From Sphingobacterium detergens (GTDB taxonomy: Bacteria; Bacteroidota; Bacteroidia; Sphingobacteriales; Sphingobacteriaceae), in the NCBI RefSeq assembly GCF_003610355.1, contig NZ_RAPY01000009.1:51380-115379 (forward strand): a DNA stretch of 64,000 bases. The letters run 5' to 3'. The notes under the pieces are model-generated. The model was given only the letters and a program-made list of their open reading frames with translations, made no database searches and was not told the origin of the DNA. Made by a program: the position numbers and the translations under genes. Below, piece after piece: positions 50,280 to 58,226 of this stretch. How positions within the stretch are numbered: the stretch's first letter is position 1; each line of letters opens with the position of its first letter.

Positions 50280-52703
50280 ATGATGCCTAATCAATCTAAA
50301 CGTTTTCTGTTTGTTGCGACATTTTCCGTACTACACTTCTATTCTTTTGCTCAGGATAAACCCGTTTACCATAAAGATTGGATTGACTTCAACAAAAATG
50401 GTAAAAAGGATATCTATGAAGATCCCAAACAATCCGTAGTAAGTCGAGTGGAGGACCTGTTGAGCCAGATGACGACGCAGGAAAAGGCCAATCAAACCGT
50501 TACACTCTATGGTTATGGAAGAGTATTGAAGGATGAACAACCTACGGCTGCCTGGGACAATGAGATTTGGAAACATGGATTAGCCAACATAGACGAGATG
50601 TTAAATAGTCTTGCCTATAATAAGTCGGCAAAAAGCTCTTTTTCTTATCCCTTCAGCCGTCATGCTGTTGCATTGAATAATGTACAAAAGTGGTTTATCG
50701 AACATACCCGGCTAGGTATTCCAGTTGATTTTACTAATGAGGGAATACACGGTCTCAACCATGATCGGGCGACGCCACTACCGGCTCCGATTAATATTGG
50801 AAGCACCTGGAATACCAAATTGGTGCGGGGTGCAGGTGAAATAGTGGGGCGAGAAGCGAAATATTTAGGATATACCAATGTCTATGCCCCGATTCTAGAT
50901 GTCTCCCGAGATCCAAGATGGGGACGTGTTGTGGAAACTTATGGTGAAAATCCCTTTCATATCGCAGAAATGGGTAAACAGGCTGTCTTGGGTATTCAGC
51001 AAAATGGTGTTGCGTCAACATTGAAACATTATGCCGTCTATTCAGTACCTAAGGGAGGGCGAGATGGAAATGCAAGGACAGATCCACACGTTGGTTTTCG
51101 TGAAATGCATGAACTTCATTTATATCCATTTAGACGGGTTGTCAAAGAGGCCAAACCAATGGGTATTATGAGTAGTTACAATGACTATGATGGTGTACCG
51201 GTCTCGTCAAGTAAATATTTTCTGCAAGATTTGCTACGGAAGGATTATGGATTTGAAGGATATATCGTTTCGGATAGTGAGGCGCTGGAGTTTATCAACA
51301 GTAAACATCATGTTGCTGTAGACTATAAAGATGCAATACGGCAAGCCTTAGCGGGAGGACTCAATGTCCGGACGAATTTCGATCCGCCGAGTACATACCT
51401 GACACCGTTGATGGAACTTATCAACGAAGGCGGACTTGATATGAACATATTGGATCAACGTGTTCGGGAAGTATTGACTGTCAAGTTTAAGTTAGGATTA
51501 TTTGATCATCCGCTTGTCGACAACACAACATTGGCGGACAAGAAAATCCATACACAGGCAGATGAGGATATTTCCCTACAAGTGAATAGAGAATCCATTG
51601 TTTTGCTTAAGAATGAGCAGCAGCTATTACCGATAGATGTCAATAAGTATAAGCGGATTTTGGTGACGGGCCCTATGGCCGAAGCAACAAATTATACAAC
51701 AAGTCGTTATGGGCCATCCAATAATCCAATTACAACCATTAAAGATGGCATTATCGAATATGCTAAAGGGAAAGCAGTCCAAGTAAACTACTCGAAAGGG
51801 GTGGATGTTGTCGATAAGAACTGGCCCGAAAGTGAAATTATCCCAACAAATCTGTCTAAAGAGGAAATCGAAAGCATGTCCGAAGGTGTACGCCTAGGGA
51901 AGGAGTCTGATTTGATTATTGCTGTCATGGGAGAATCGGAACGTGAAGTTGGAGAAAGCCGGTCTCGCTCAGATCTCAATCTACCAGGTAAACAACGTGA
52001 TTACCTAATGAAGTTAAAAGAAACAGGAAAACCTATCGTTCTGGTACTCGTTAATGGACGTCCATTGTCTGTCAATTGGGAAAATAAATACTTGCCTGCT
52101 ATTGTCGAAACTTGGTTTCTAAGTGGTCAATCTGGACACGTTGTAGCAGATATGTTATTTGGTGAGTATAATCCGAGCGGAAAGCTTCCGATTTCATTTC
52201 CTAAATCTGTTGGACAGATCGAAATGAATTTCCCGACCAAGCCTGCGGCACAAGCGGGACAACCCGGTGTTGGTCCCAATGGCTGGGGAAATAGTCGGGT
52301 TGTTGGATTTCTTTATCCTTTTGGCTATGGCTTAAGTTATACTGATTTTCAATTTTCAAATTTGCGTCTGAATAAAAAGCAAATTCGACCGACAGACTCG
52401 CTGACAGTTACAGTGGATGTACAGAATATCGGAAAAAGAAAAGGAGCAGAGGTCGTTCAACTTTATATCAAGGATGTTGTTTCTTCTGTAACAACTTACG
52501 AGATGGATCTGCGTGGTTTCGAAAAAATCGAATTGAATCCCGGTGAGAAAAAGTCTGTCCAGTTTTCAATTTTACCGGCGCACCTTGAGTTGTTGGATCA
52601 ATACAATAAATGGACTGTAGAGCCGGGGAAATTTGAAATCTTTATTGGAAATTCATCTGCTAATCTACCATTGAAAGATTCATTCGATGCGACTAAAGAG
52701 TGA
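50280..52703 (+). CDS. GH3 family beta-glucosidase-like glycosidase
   Basis: 807-residue exported enzyme. Signal peptide ~1-25 (SFAQ). A DFNKNGKKDIYEDP loop near residue 37 looks like a calcium-binding element. The GH3 barrel (~55-400) has IPVDFTNEGIHGL, GRVVETYGENP, and the catalytic nucleophile Asp332 in GYIVSDSEALEF. The second GH3 domain (~440-650) has SIVLLKNEQQLLPI and VLVNGRPLSVNW, and an Fn3-like C-terminal domain (~690-790) closes it. No type IX tail or lipobox is seen. Two adjacent ATGs (50280, 50283) follow a TTG at 50247. The exact sugar specificity (beta-glucoside or beta-xyloside) is open. Confidence 0.92.
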   Translation: MMPNQSKRFLFVATFSVLHFYSFAQDKPVYHKDWIDFNKNGKKDIYEDPKQSVVSRVEDLLSQMTTQEKANQTVTLYGYGRVLKDEQPTAAWDNEIWKHGLANIDEMLNSLAYNKSAKSSFSYPFSRHAVALNNVQKWFIEHTRLGIPVDFTNEGIHGLNHDRATPLPAPINIGSTWNTKLVRGAGEIVGREAKYLGYTNVYAPILDVSRDPRWGRVVETYGENPFHIAEMGKQAVLGIQQNGVASTLKHYAVYSVPKGGRDGNARTDPHVGFREMHELHLYPFRRVVKEAKPMGIMSSYNDYDGVPVSSSKYFLQDLLRKDYGFEGYIVSDSEALEFINSKHHVAVDYKDAIRQALAGGLNVRTNFDPPSTYLTPLMELINEGGLDMNILDQRVREVLTVKFKLGLFDHPLVDNTTLADKKIHTQADEDISLQVNRESIVLLKNEQQLLPIDVNKYKRILVTGPMAEATNYTTSRYGPSNNPITTIKDGIIEYAKGKAVQVNYSKGVDVVDKNWPESEIIPTNLSKEEIESMSEGVRLGKESDLIIAVMGESEREVGESRSRSDLNLPGKQRDYLMKLKETGKPIVLVLVNGRPLSVNWENKYLPAIVETWFLSGQSGHVVADMLFGEYNPSGKLPISFPKSVGQIEMNFPTKPAAQAGQPGVGPNGWGNSRVVGFLYPFGYGLSYTDFQFSNLRLNKKQIRPTDSLTVTVDVQNIGKRKGAEVVQLYIKDVVSSVTTYEMDLRGFEKIELNPGEKKSVQFSILPAHLELLDQYNKWTVEPGKFEIFIGNSSANLPLKDSFDATKE

Positions 52704-52773
52704 TGTTCACAGCGCCTGTTTGTGCAAAAAATATATCCCTTATTAGGGCATACTAGATACAATTAGCTATAAA

Positions 52774-52812
52774 AAAAGGATTCAGCAATATGAAATTTTG
52801 CTGAATCCTTTT
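52774..52812 (-). terminator. Terminator after nfu
   Basis: 15-bp perfect inverted repeat 52774-52788 / 52798-52812, 9-nt loop, minus-strand T-run. It lies between the convergent GH3 and NifU-like genes. Confidence 0.85.
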
Positions 52813-52835
52813 AAAAATTCTTATGTTATCTATGA

Positions 52836-53390
52836 TTACATTGCTTCAGCAACAACTTCTGTCACACCTGGGACCATACGCTTCAATAAACCTTCGATAC
52901 CAGCTTTTAAGGTGATCGTTGATGAAGGGCAGCCACTACAAGAGCCTTTTAGCTCAACAGTTACGATACCTTCGTTGAAAGATTTGTAATGAATAGCACC
53001 ACCATCTTGTTCAACAGCAGGTCTTACATAATCATGTAATACTTGTTGTATTTTCACTTCTGTTTCTGTTCCTTCAAAGTTTACTTCCGTATCATGATGC
53101 ACAGCTTTCACCGCAAGCTCAGATTCTACAGCACCTTTTACGAAGTCTTTCAATAAGGCTTCGATATCTTCCCATTCCGCATCTTCTGTTTTGGTAATGG
53201 TAACAAAATTGCTTGCAAAAAATACACCGTTTACGAAATTGAATTTGAATAATTCCAGCGCGAAAGGTGAATCTTGTGCAGCTTCTTTATTTGGGAAATC
53301 CACACTACCATTGATCAATAACTTATTGACCAAAAACTTCATAGTTGAAGGATTGGGAGTAGATTCTGTATATACGTTGATAGTAGCCAT
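52836..53390 (-). CDS. Nfu-type iron-sulfur cluster carrier (NifU-like)
   Basis: 184-residue protein with an N-terminal Nfu domain (~1-90; ESTPNPSTMKFLVN) and a C-terminal NifU-like domain (~105-180) with the cluster-binding pair in GSCSGCPSSTITL. Two such chains share one [4Fe-4S] cluster and hand it to target apoproteins in the cytoplasm. Length and motif are normal. A promoter box TATCTTTG lies at 53421-53414. Confidence 0.94.
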   Translation of the reverse strand: MATINVYTESTPNPSTMKFLVNKLLINGSVDFPNKEAAQDSPFALELFKFNFVNGVFFASNFVTITKTEDAEWEDIEALLKDFVKGAVESELAVKAVHHDTEVNFEGTETEVKIQQVLHDYVRPAVEQDGGAIHYKSFNEGIVTVELKGSCSGCPSSTITLKAGIEGLLKRMVPGVTEVVAEAM

Positions 53391-53413
53391 TTAAATTTTA
53401 TTTTTATTCCAAA

Positions 53414-53421
53414 CAAAGATA
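53414..53421 (-). promoter_or_regulatory. Promoter -7 box of the nfu gene
   Basis: Minus-strand TATCTTTG (perfect TAnnTTTG), 24 nt upstream of the ATG. Confidence 0.55.
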
Positions 53422-53462
53422 GATCAAAACAAGCGTTGTTAAGGTCATCTATAAGTCAAAGC

Positions 53463-54812
53463 TTATAAAGTGACACCTGTGTAATTAGAAGGGCTGATTG
53501 CCTTTAATTCCGCTTTTACCTCTTCAGATACGTTGAGATTATCTACAAACGTTGCAATGGTCTCTTTGGTCACATGCGTATTGGTACGTGTTAGATCTTT
53601 TAATGCTTCGTAAGGTTTTGGATAGCCTTCTCTGCGCAAGATCGTTTGTAACGCTTCAGCAACAACTGCCCAGTTATTTTCAAGATCATTCGCAAGCGCC
53701 TGTTCATTTAAGATCAACTTACGTAAACCTCGCAATGTCGATTTGAAAGCAATTAGGGTATGTGCAAATGGAACGCCGATATTACGTAATACAGTCGAAT
53801 CTGTAAGATCCCTTTGAAGACGTGAAATAGGTAATTTAGCGGCTAAATGTTCGAATATCGCATTGGCAATCCCTAAATTTCCTTCTGCGTTTTCAAAATC
53901 AATAGGATTGACTTTGTGTGGCATTGCAGAAGATCCGATCTGACCAGCAGTGATTTTCTGCTTAAAGTATTCCATGGAGATGTAAGTCCATACATCACGG
54001 CATAAGTCAATGATGATGTTATTGATTCGTTTTAATGCATCACAACTTGCCGCAAAGTTGTCATAATGTTCAATTTGGGTCGTGGTTTGTGAACGATCCA
54101 ATCCTAGAATATTATTAACGAAATTATTACCGAAGGCAATCCAGTTGGTCTCTGGATAGGCCACGTGATGAGCATTGAAATTACCTGTTGCCCCACCAAA
54201 CTTAGCTGAATAAGGTACGGTATGTAAAAGTTGTAACTGACGTTCGATACGCTCGATAAAGACATAGAGTTCTTTACCTAGACGAGTTGGAGATGCTGGT
54301 TGTCCGTGTGTACGGGCAAGCATTGGAATGGCCGACCAAGAGGTTGCCAAAGACTTTAGCTCATGCAGCAATTCTTCAATGATCGGTGTATAACTTTCTT
54401 TGATTGCCTCTTTCCATGAAAGAGGGATAGCGGTGTTGTTGATGTCCTGAGAAGTCAGACCAAAGTGAATAAATTCAAGATGATCCTGTAGTCCTAGTTT
54501 TTCAAATTGATCTTTTAAAAAATATTCAACGGCTTTAACATCATGATTGGTAACTTTTTCAGTGTTTTTGATCCAGATTGCATCTTCTTCGGAAAAGTTA
54601 CGGTAGATATCTCGCAATTTTTCGTTCAATGTGTTGTCAAAATGCTGCAATTGAGCGATACCCGATTCACTTAATGCGATAAAATATTCAACTTCAACAC
54701 GAACTCGATATTTTATTAAAGCAAATTCGGAGAAAAAAGCCGAAAGTTCATTGGTGTTATTGTAATAGCGTCCGTCAATAGGCGTGACTGCTGTTAAGGA
54801 TGATAAAGCCAT
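53463..54812 (-). CDS. purB: Adenylosuccinate lyase
   Basis: 449-residue fumarase/aspartase-superfamily enzyme acting twice in purine synthesis (SAICAR to AICAR, and adenylosuccinate to AMP). The signature GSSAMPHKVNPIDFEN (~288-303) is present, with TPIDGRYYN at the N-terminus, KTxxHDVKAVEYFLKD-type (VTNHDVKAVEYF) and RTHGQPASPTRLGKE. The class is the E. coli-like long PurB. The start MALSSL at 54812 was chosen over the frame opening seven codons earlier, because a promoter box lies at 54838-54831, only 19 nt upstream. Confidence 0.95.
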   Translation of the reverse strand: MALSSLTAVTPIDGRYYNNTNELSAFFSEFALIKYRVRVEVEYFIALSESGIAQLQHFDNTLNEKLRDIYRNFSEEDAIWIKNTEKVTNHDVKAVEYFLKDQFEKLGLQDHLEFIHFGLTSQDINNTAIPLSWKEAIKESYTPIIEELLHELKSLATSWSAIPMLARTHGQPASPTRLGKELYVFIERIERQLQLLHTVPYSAKFGGATGNFNAHHVAYPETNWIAFGNNFVNNILGLDRSQTTTQIEHYDNFAASCDALKRINNIIIDLCRDVWTYISMEYFKQKITAGQIGSSAMPHKVNPIDFENAEGNLGIANAIFEHLAAKLPISRLQRDLTDSTVLRNIGVPFAHTLIAFKSTLRGLRKLILNEQALANDLENNWAVVAEALQTILRREGYPKPYEALKDLTRTNTHVTKETIATFVDNLNVSEEVKAELKAISPSNYTGVTL

Positions 54813-54830
54813 AGATTGAATGATTTTTGG

Positions 54831-54838
54831 CAAAGGTA
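54831..54838 (-). promoter_or_regulatory. Promoter -7 box of purB
   Basis: Minus-strand TACCTTTG (perfect TAnnTTTG), with ATTG on the minus strand 20 nt further upstream. It supports the ATG at 54812, giving a leader of roughly a dozen nt. Confidence 0.6.
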
Positions 54839-54883
54839 AAAAAATGCTTGGAGCTTAGCAATTTAATTGGGTGAGATATAAAA

Positions 54884-54910
54884 AAATGCCTCCCTATTGA
54901 GGAGGCATTT
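54884..54910 (-). terminator. Terminator after first small lipoprotein gene
   Basis: 10-bp perfect stem 54884-54893 / 54901-54910 with a 7-nt loop, minus-strand T-run (A-run 54881-54886). Confidence 0.8.
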
Positions 54911-54940
54911 CTATACTGGTTGAAATTCTGTTTCGAAGAA

Positions 54941-55162
54941 TTATTTTTTAGCAGCAGTATCAACTTTAGAAGCAGCTGAATCAACTTTTTGAGCAGCTGA
55001 ATCAATTTTGTTAGCAGCTGAATCCAACGTGTTAGCAGCAGAATCAACTAAAGCAGATGCTGAATCAACTGCATCAGTTGATTTTTTACCAGTTTCACCA
55101 CATGAAGCGAAGGCTACAGTTAAAGCCAATCCTAAGAAACCTAATTTGAATGCGTTTTTCAT
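54941..55162 (-). CDS. Small Ala-coil lipoprotein (Lpp-like), copy A
   Basis: 73-residue lipoprotein. Signal peptide with lipobox FASC (Cys21). The mature part (~53 residues) is almost entirely seven-residue repeats: DSASALV, DSAANTL, DSAANKI, DSAAQKV, DSAASKV, ending DTAAKK. Ala at positions 3-4 and Val/Ile/Leu at position 7 give an a/d heptad pattern for an alanine-rich coiled coil. The size, lipid anchor, single long helix and C-terminal Lys pair resemble Braun's lipoprotein (Lpp) in design, though not in sequence. A near-copy lies 151 nt upstream. Function is not known. Confidence 0.85.
   Translation of the reverse strand: MKNAFKLGFLGLALTVAFASCGETGKKSTDAVDSASALVDSAANTLDSAANKIDSAAQKVDSAASKVDTAAKK
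54948..55094 (-). repeat. 21-nt coding repeats in lipoprotein A
   Basis: Six to seven direct repeats of 21 nt coding the DSAAxKV heptads (minus strand); the same array is present in copy B at about 55321-55467. Confidence 0.7.
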
Positions 55163-55223
55163 TTTATTAAAATTAAAAGTAATTTCTAAATCTTGTTATT
55201 TAAGACTTAATACAGGTAAATTG

Positions 55224-55231
55224 AAAAGGTA
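55224..55231 (-). promoter_or_regulatory. Promoter-like box of lipoprotein A
   Basis: Minus-strand TACCTTTT (7 of 8 to TAnnTTTG), 62 nt upstream of the ATG, within a ~30-nt segment conserved upstream of copy B. Confidence 0.45.
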
Positions 55232-55260
55232 ACCCTGCTGCCCAATATTTTTTAAAAAAA

Positions 55261-55288
55261 GAGAGGCTTCTCTTGCGAAAAGCCTCTC
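55261..55288 (-). terminator. Terminator after second small lipoprotein gene
   Basis: 9-bp perfect stem 55261-55269 / 55280-55288 with a 10-nt loop; T-run on the minus strand (A-run 55254-55260). Confidence 0.8.
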
Positions 55289-55313
55289 CAAATGCGTTAT
55301 TCAGCTTCTAAAA

Positions 55314-55535
55314 TTATTTTTTAGCAGCAGTATCAACTTTTGAAGCAGCTGAATCAACTTTTTGAGCAGCTGAATCAATTTTATTAGCAGCTGAATCCAA
55401 AGTGTTAGCAGCAGAATCAACTAAAGCAGATGCTGAATCAGTAGCACCTTCAGCTTTTTTCTCAGTGTTGTTACAAGATGCGAAAGCTACAGTTAAAGCT
55501 AAACCTAAGAAACCGAATTTTAATGCGTTTTTCAT
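55314..55535 (-). CDS. Small Ala-coil lipoprotein (Lpp-like), copy B
   Basis: 73-residue paralogue of the 54941 gene: same signal peptide with Cys21, a different short linker (NNTEKKAEGAT in place of GETGKKSTDAV), then an identical heptad array from DSASALV to DTAAKK. Copies A and B each have their own terminator and a shared upstream segment, so they arose by tandem duplication that included the promoter. High alanine content and even codon repetition suggest strong structural constraint. Function unknown; an outer-membrane to cell-wall spacer role is a hypothesis. Confidence 0.85.
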   Translation of the reverse strand: MKNALKFGFLGLALTVAFASCNNTEKKAEGATDSASALVDSAANTLDSAANKIDSAAQKVDSAASKVDTAAKK

Positions 55536-55878
55536 TTTCTAATTTTCTAATTTAAATTGAAATATTTTCTTTTTCATCTCTTAATACACGGAACCCCAAA
55601 AGGTAACCCAAAAAAAATACATTTTTTTTAATTGTATATAAGGTGCTTAAAATCAGCTATTTATTTTTTTTATTTGTTTCCATTTTATTGAGAAAGATGG
55701 TCCATTTAATAGAAGAAATTAAAAATAGGCACAAACGATTTGATAGATAAAACTGTTTAGATAGCTATAGTCAGGGGAAAACAGGCTTGAATTGATTGGT
55801 GTATCGTGGGCTACACAAACAATTTTCAAATATTTTTATTATTTTAAGAGGAAACCCTGTAAAAAAGAAATTGCGATT
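55536..55878. other. 343-nt AT-rich intergenic region
   Basis: Divergent region between lipoprotein B and the acyl-CoA dehydrogenase gene. It holds the promoter-like box of copy B (TACCTTTT at 55605-55598, minus strand, 63 nt from its ATG). An A/T-run palindrome is present near 55607-55640. No further gene is seen. Confidence 0.5.
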
Positions 55879-57228
55879 ATGTTTGATAAAGTTAAGAATA
55901 TAATGGATTTGGCAAAATCAATTGACTTTGGCAAATTAGAGGAAATCTCGAAAAAAGTAGACCTAGGTGCAGTCATGGATGCGGTCTCGAAAATGGATGA
56001 TAAACAGCTTCATGGTTTAATGAAAATGCTAAATCCAGGGAAAGAAAAAAAGGAATTACCACCTATCAATGGGGATTTCTATGATATGGACAGCAAATTG
56101 AATGGGTCAGATCGCGAACTCCAGTTGAAGGTACGTGAGTTTATGGAGGTCGAAGTGAAGCCTATCGTCAATAAATATTGGTTAAGAGATGAATTCCCTT
56201 TTGAAATAGTACCCAAGTTAGCCGCTTTAAATATATGTGGATATACTTACGAGGGGTACGGATGTATGGGGGGAAGTTCGTTGATGGAAGGTATCATTGC
56301 TGCAGAGATTGCTCGGGTAGATGCATCCGTTGCTACTTTCTTTGGTGTACAGAGTGGTTTAGCCATGGGGTCGATTTATATCTGTGGGTCGGAAGAACAA
56401 AAACAGGAATGGTTGCCAAGGATGCAAAAGATGGAGGTGATCGGTGCTTTTGGTCTAACCGAACCGGAAGTTGGTTCGGGAGCAGCAGGCGGATTGACAA
56501 CCACCTGTAAGAAGACTGCTGAAGGCTGGGTTTTAAATGGTCAGAAGAAATGGATCGGAAACTCCACCTTTTCTGATATTACAATAGTCTGGGCCAGGGA
56601 TCTTGATGATGGAGAAGTAAAAGGTTTTATTGTGCGTAAAGATAATCCTGGGTTCTCGGTTGAAAAGATCAAAGATAAAATGGCCTTGCGGATTGTGCAA
56701 AATGGATTGATTACATTAGACAACTGTATCATCCCCGAAACAGATCGTTTGCAAAATGCGAATTCTTTCAAAGATACAGGTAAAGTCCTTCAAATGACGA
56801 GAGCGGGGGTTGCATGGATGGCTGTGGGCTGCGCACGAGGAGCCTATGAAAATGCCTTGGATTATACACGCAAAAGAAAACAGTTCGGCAAGCCTATTGC
56901 ATCATTTCAGTTGATTCAAAATCATTTGGTTGAAATGCTATCGAATCTAACGGCAATGCAAACGCTAGTCTTTCGATTATCTGAACTGCAAGATGCTGGA
57001 CAACTAAGGGATGAACATGCTTCACTGGCAAAAGTGTTTTGTTCTTTACGGACAAGAGATATTGTGTCCAAGGCGAGGGAAGTCATGGGCGGAAATGGTA
57101 TCTTGCTGGAGTATAATGTCGCTAGATTCCTTGCAGATGCTGAGGCGATTTATTCTTATGAAGGTACTAAGGAAATCAATTCTTTGATTGTTGGAAGAAG
57201 TATCACAGGATTTAGTGCTTTTGTCTAA
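55879..57228 (+). CDS. Acyl-CoA dehydrogenase, glutaryl-CoA dehydrogenase-like
   Basis: 449-residue FAD flavoenzyme. The acyl-CoA dehydrogenase core starts near residue 75. GAFGLTEPEVGSGAA and WIGNSTFSDI line the flavin site, RKQFGKPIASFQLIQ is the usual helix, and the catalytic base is Glu428 in YSYEGTKEINSLIVGR, the arrangement of glutaryl-CoA and short-chain enzymes. An N-terminal extension of ~70 residues (KKVDLGAVMDAVSKMDDKQL) with amphipathic character precedes the core and is unusual. The ATG at 55879 was chosen over an upstream TTG. Confidence 0.88.
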   Translation: MFDKVKNIMDLAKSIDFGKLEEISKKVDLGAVMDAVSKMDDKQLHGLMKMLNPGKEKKELPPINGDFYDMDSKLNGSDRELQLKVREFMEVEVKPIVNKYWLRDEFPFEIVPKLAALNICGYTYEGYGCMGGSSLMEGIIAAEIARVDASVATFFGVQSGLAMGSIYICGSEEQKQEWLPRMQKMEVIGAFGLTEPEVGSGAAGGLTTTCKKTAEGWVLNGQKKWIGNSTFSDITIVWARDLDDGEVKGFIVRKDNPGFSVEKIKDKMALRIVQNGLITLDNCIIPETDRLQNANSFKDTGKVLQMTRAGVAWMAVGCARGAYENALDYTRKRKQFGKPIASFQLIQNHLVEMLSNLTAMQTLVFRLSELQDAGQLRDEHASLAKVFCSLRTRDIVSKAREVMGGNGILLEYNVARFLADAEAIYSYEGTKEINSLIVGRSITGFSAFV

Positions 57229-57273
57229 AGCTTGTGTCCGAAATTAATTTAGTACAGATAATAATCGATATAG

Positions 57274-57316
57274 AAAAAGGATAGGGTTTTGGTAATCCCA
57301 AAACTCTATCCTTTTT
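57274..57316. terminator. Bidirectional terminator
   Basis: 19-bp stem with one G-T pair, 57274-57292 / 57298-57316, 5-nt loop, A-run and T-run on the flanks, between the convergent dehydrogenase and META-domain genes. Confidence 0.88.
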
Positions 57317-57322
57317 TATGTT

Positions 57323-58105
57323 TTACTTGCGCTGAAATCTCATCATGGCAATATCGCCCATGATAAAGGTCAGTGTATTTTCATTGATATCATAGGTGTT
57401 TATTTTTTCTAATGTGGAAAAGAAGGTTGCTTCACCATTGCCTTCGCAGGCCATTTTCGTAGACATGATAGGGCCAAAGCTAATTTGGTGATCGTTCGTC
57501 TTAAATGTAGCATTGTAATTGTTGCAACTGCTGTTACCATTTATCTTTCCATCCTGTATGTTAAATGTTATCGTTGGTTTGCGATTGGGATACAGGCCCT
57601 CAAAAGCGATACGTGGTCCAGAGATGTAATCAAGCTCCCAAGTTCCGCTTAAATTTTGCTTTTCCTCCATTAACTTAAATTTTGCCAAAGGAGCCATCTT
57701 TGTTTTATTTAAACTTAGAATACCATTACTTAGGCTGTAGTTGTCCGCTGTGATTAATGCCTTAGATAAAGCTTGTTCAATCGACATGTCAGGGCAGGCC
57801 ATCATCGTTGACATCCCTTGTGCAAACTTAATTTTTCCATTGGTTGAAAAGGTCAGTTCGCCACCTATTCCGTTGCAACCACCATTGGCGCTATAACTTT
57901 TTTCTTCCAGTTTGAGAAAAGGAACCCGACCGTTGACCTGTCCGGAAACAGCCTTTCCACCGATTTCAATTAATTGCCATTTTTTTCCAATAATGGTAGC
58001 GGATGCATTATCCGAATCCGGTTTGCCTGAATTCTTTTTTAATGCTGAACAGCTCGCCAAAGCAAGAACAGCCATCATCAATACCACAATGTTTCTAAAT
58101 CTCAT
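57323..58105 (-). CDS. Lipoprotein with two META (HslJ-like) domains
   Basis: 260-residue predicted lipoprotein: lipobox ALASC (Cys19). Two META/DUF306 domains follow (~38-145 and ~148-258), each with the GCNGIGGELTF / CNNYNATF type core and an MSTMMACP / MSTKMACEG motif. META domains occur in HslJ and other heat- or stress-linked envelope proteins; biochemical function is not settled. The tandem arrangement is common in Bacteroidota. Confidence 0.9.
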   Translation of the reverse strand: MRFRNIVVLMMAVLALASCSALKKNSGKPDSDNASATIIGKKWQLIEIGGKAVSGQVNGRVPFLKLEEKSYSANGGCNGIGGELTFSTNGKIKFAQGMSTMMACPDMSIEQALSKALITADNYSLSNGILSLNKTKMAPLAKFKLMEEKQNLSGTWELDYISGPRIAFEGLYPNRKPTITFNIQDGKINGNSSCNNYNATFKTNDHQISFGPIMSTKMACEGNGEATFFSTLEKINTYDINENTLTFIMGDIAMMRFQRK

Positions 58106-58176
58106 CTTTTAAATTTTTATATAAAACATCATTTCTAACGTTTGGTTTTACAAATTGCTACAAAAGGCTATTAACA

Positions 58177-58207
58177 AAAGAAGGCTTCCTCTTGGGAAGC
58201 CTTCTTT
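58177..58207 (-). terminator. Terminator after yidC
   Basis: 13-bp perfect inverted repeat 58177-58189 / 58195-58207, 5-nt loop. It lies 20 nt after the yidC stop; the minus-strand tail is only modestly T-rich. Confidence 0.7.
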
Positions 58208-58226
58208 ATCAGTTATATAAATAATA

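Noticed and set aside
54948..55467. Short 21-nt repeats as a possible repeat array or satellite
   Set aside because: They encode coiled-coil heptads of two lipoproteins, each with its own start, stop and terminator.
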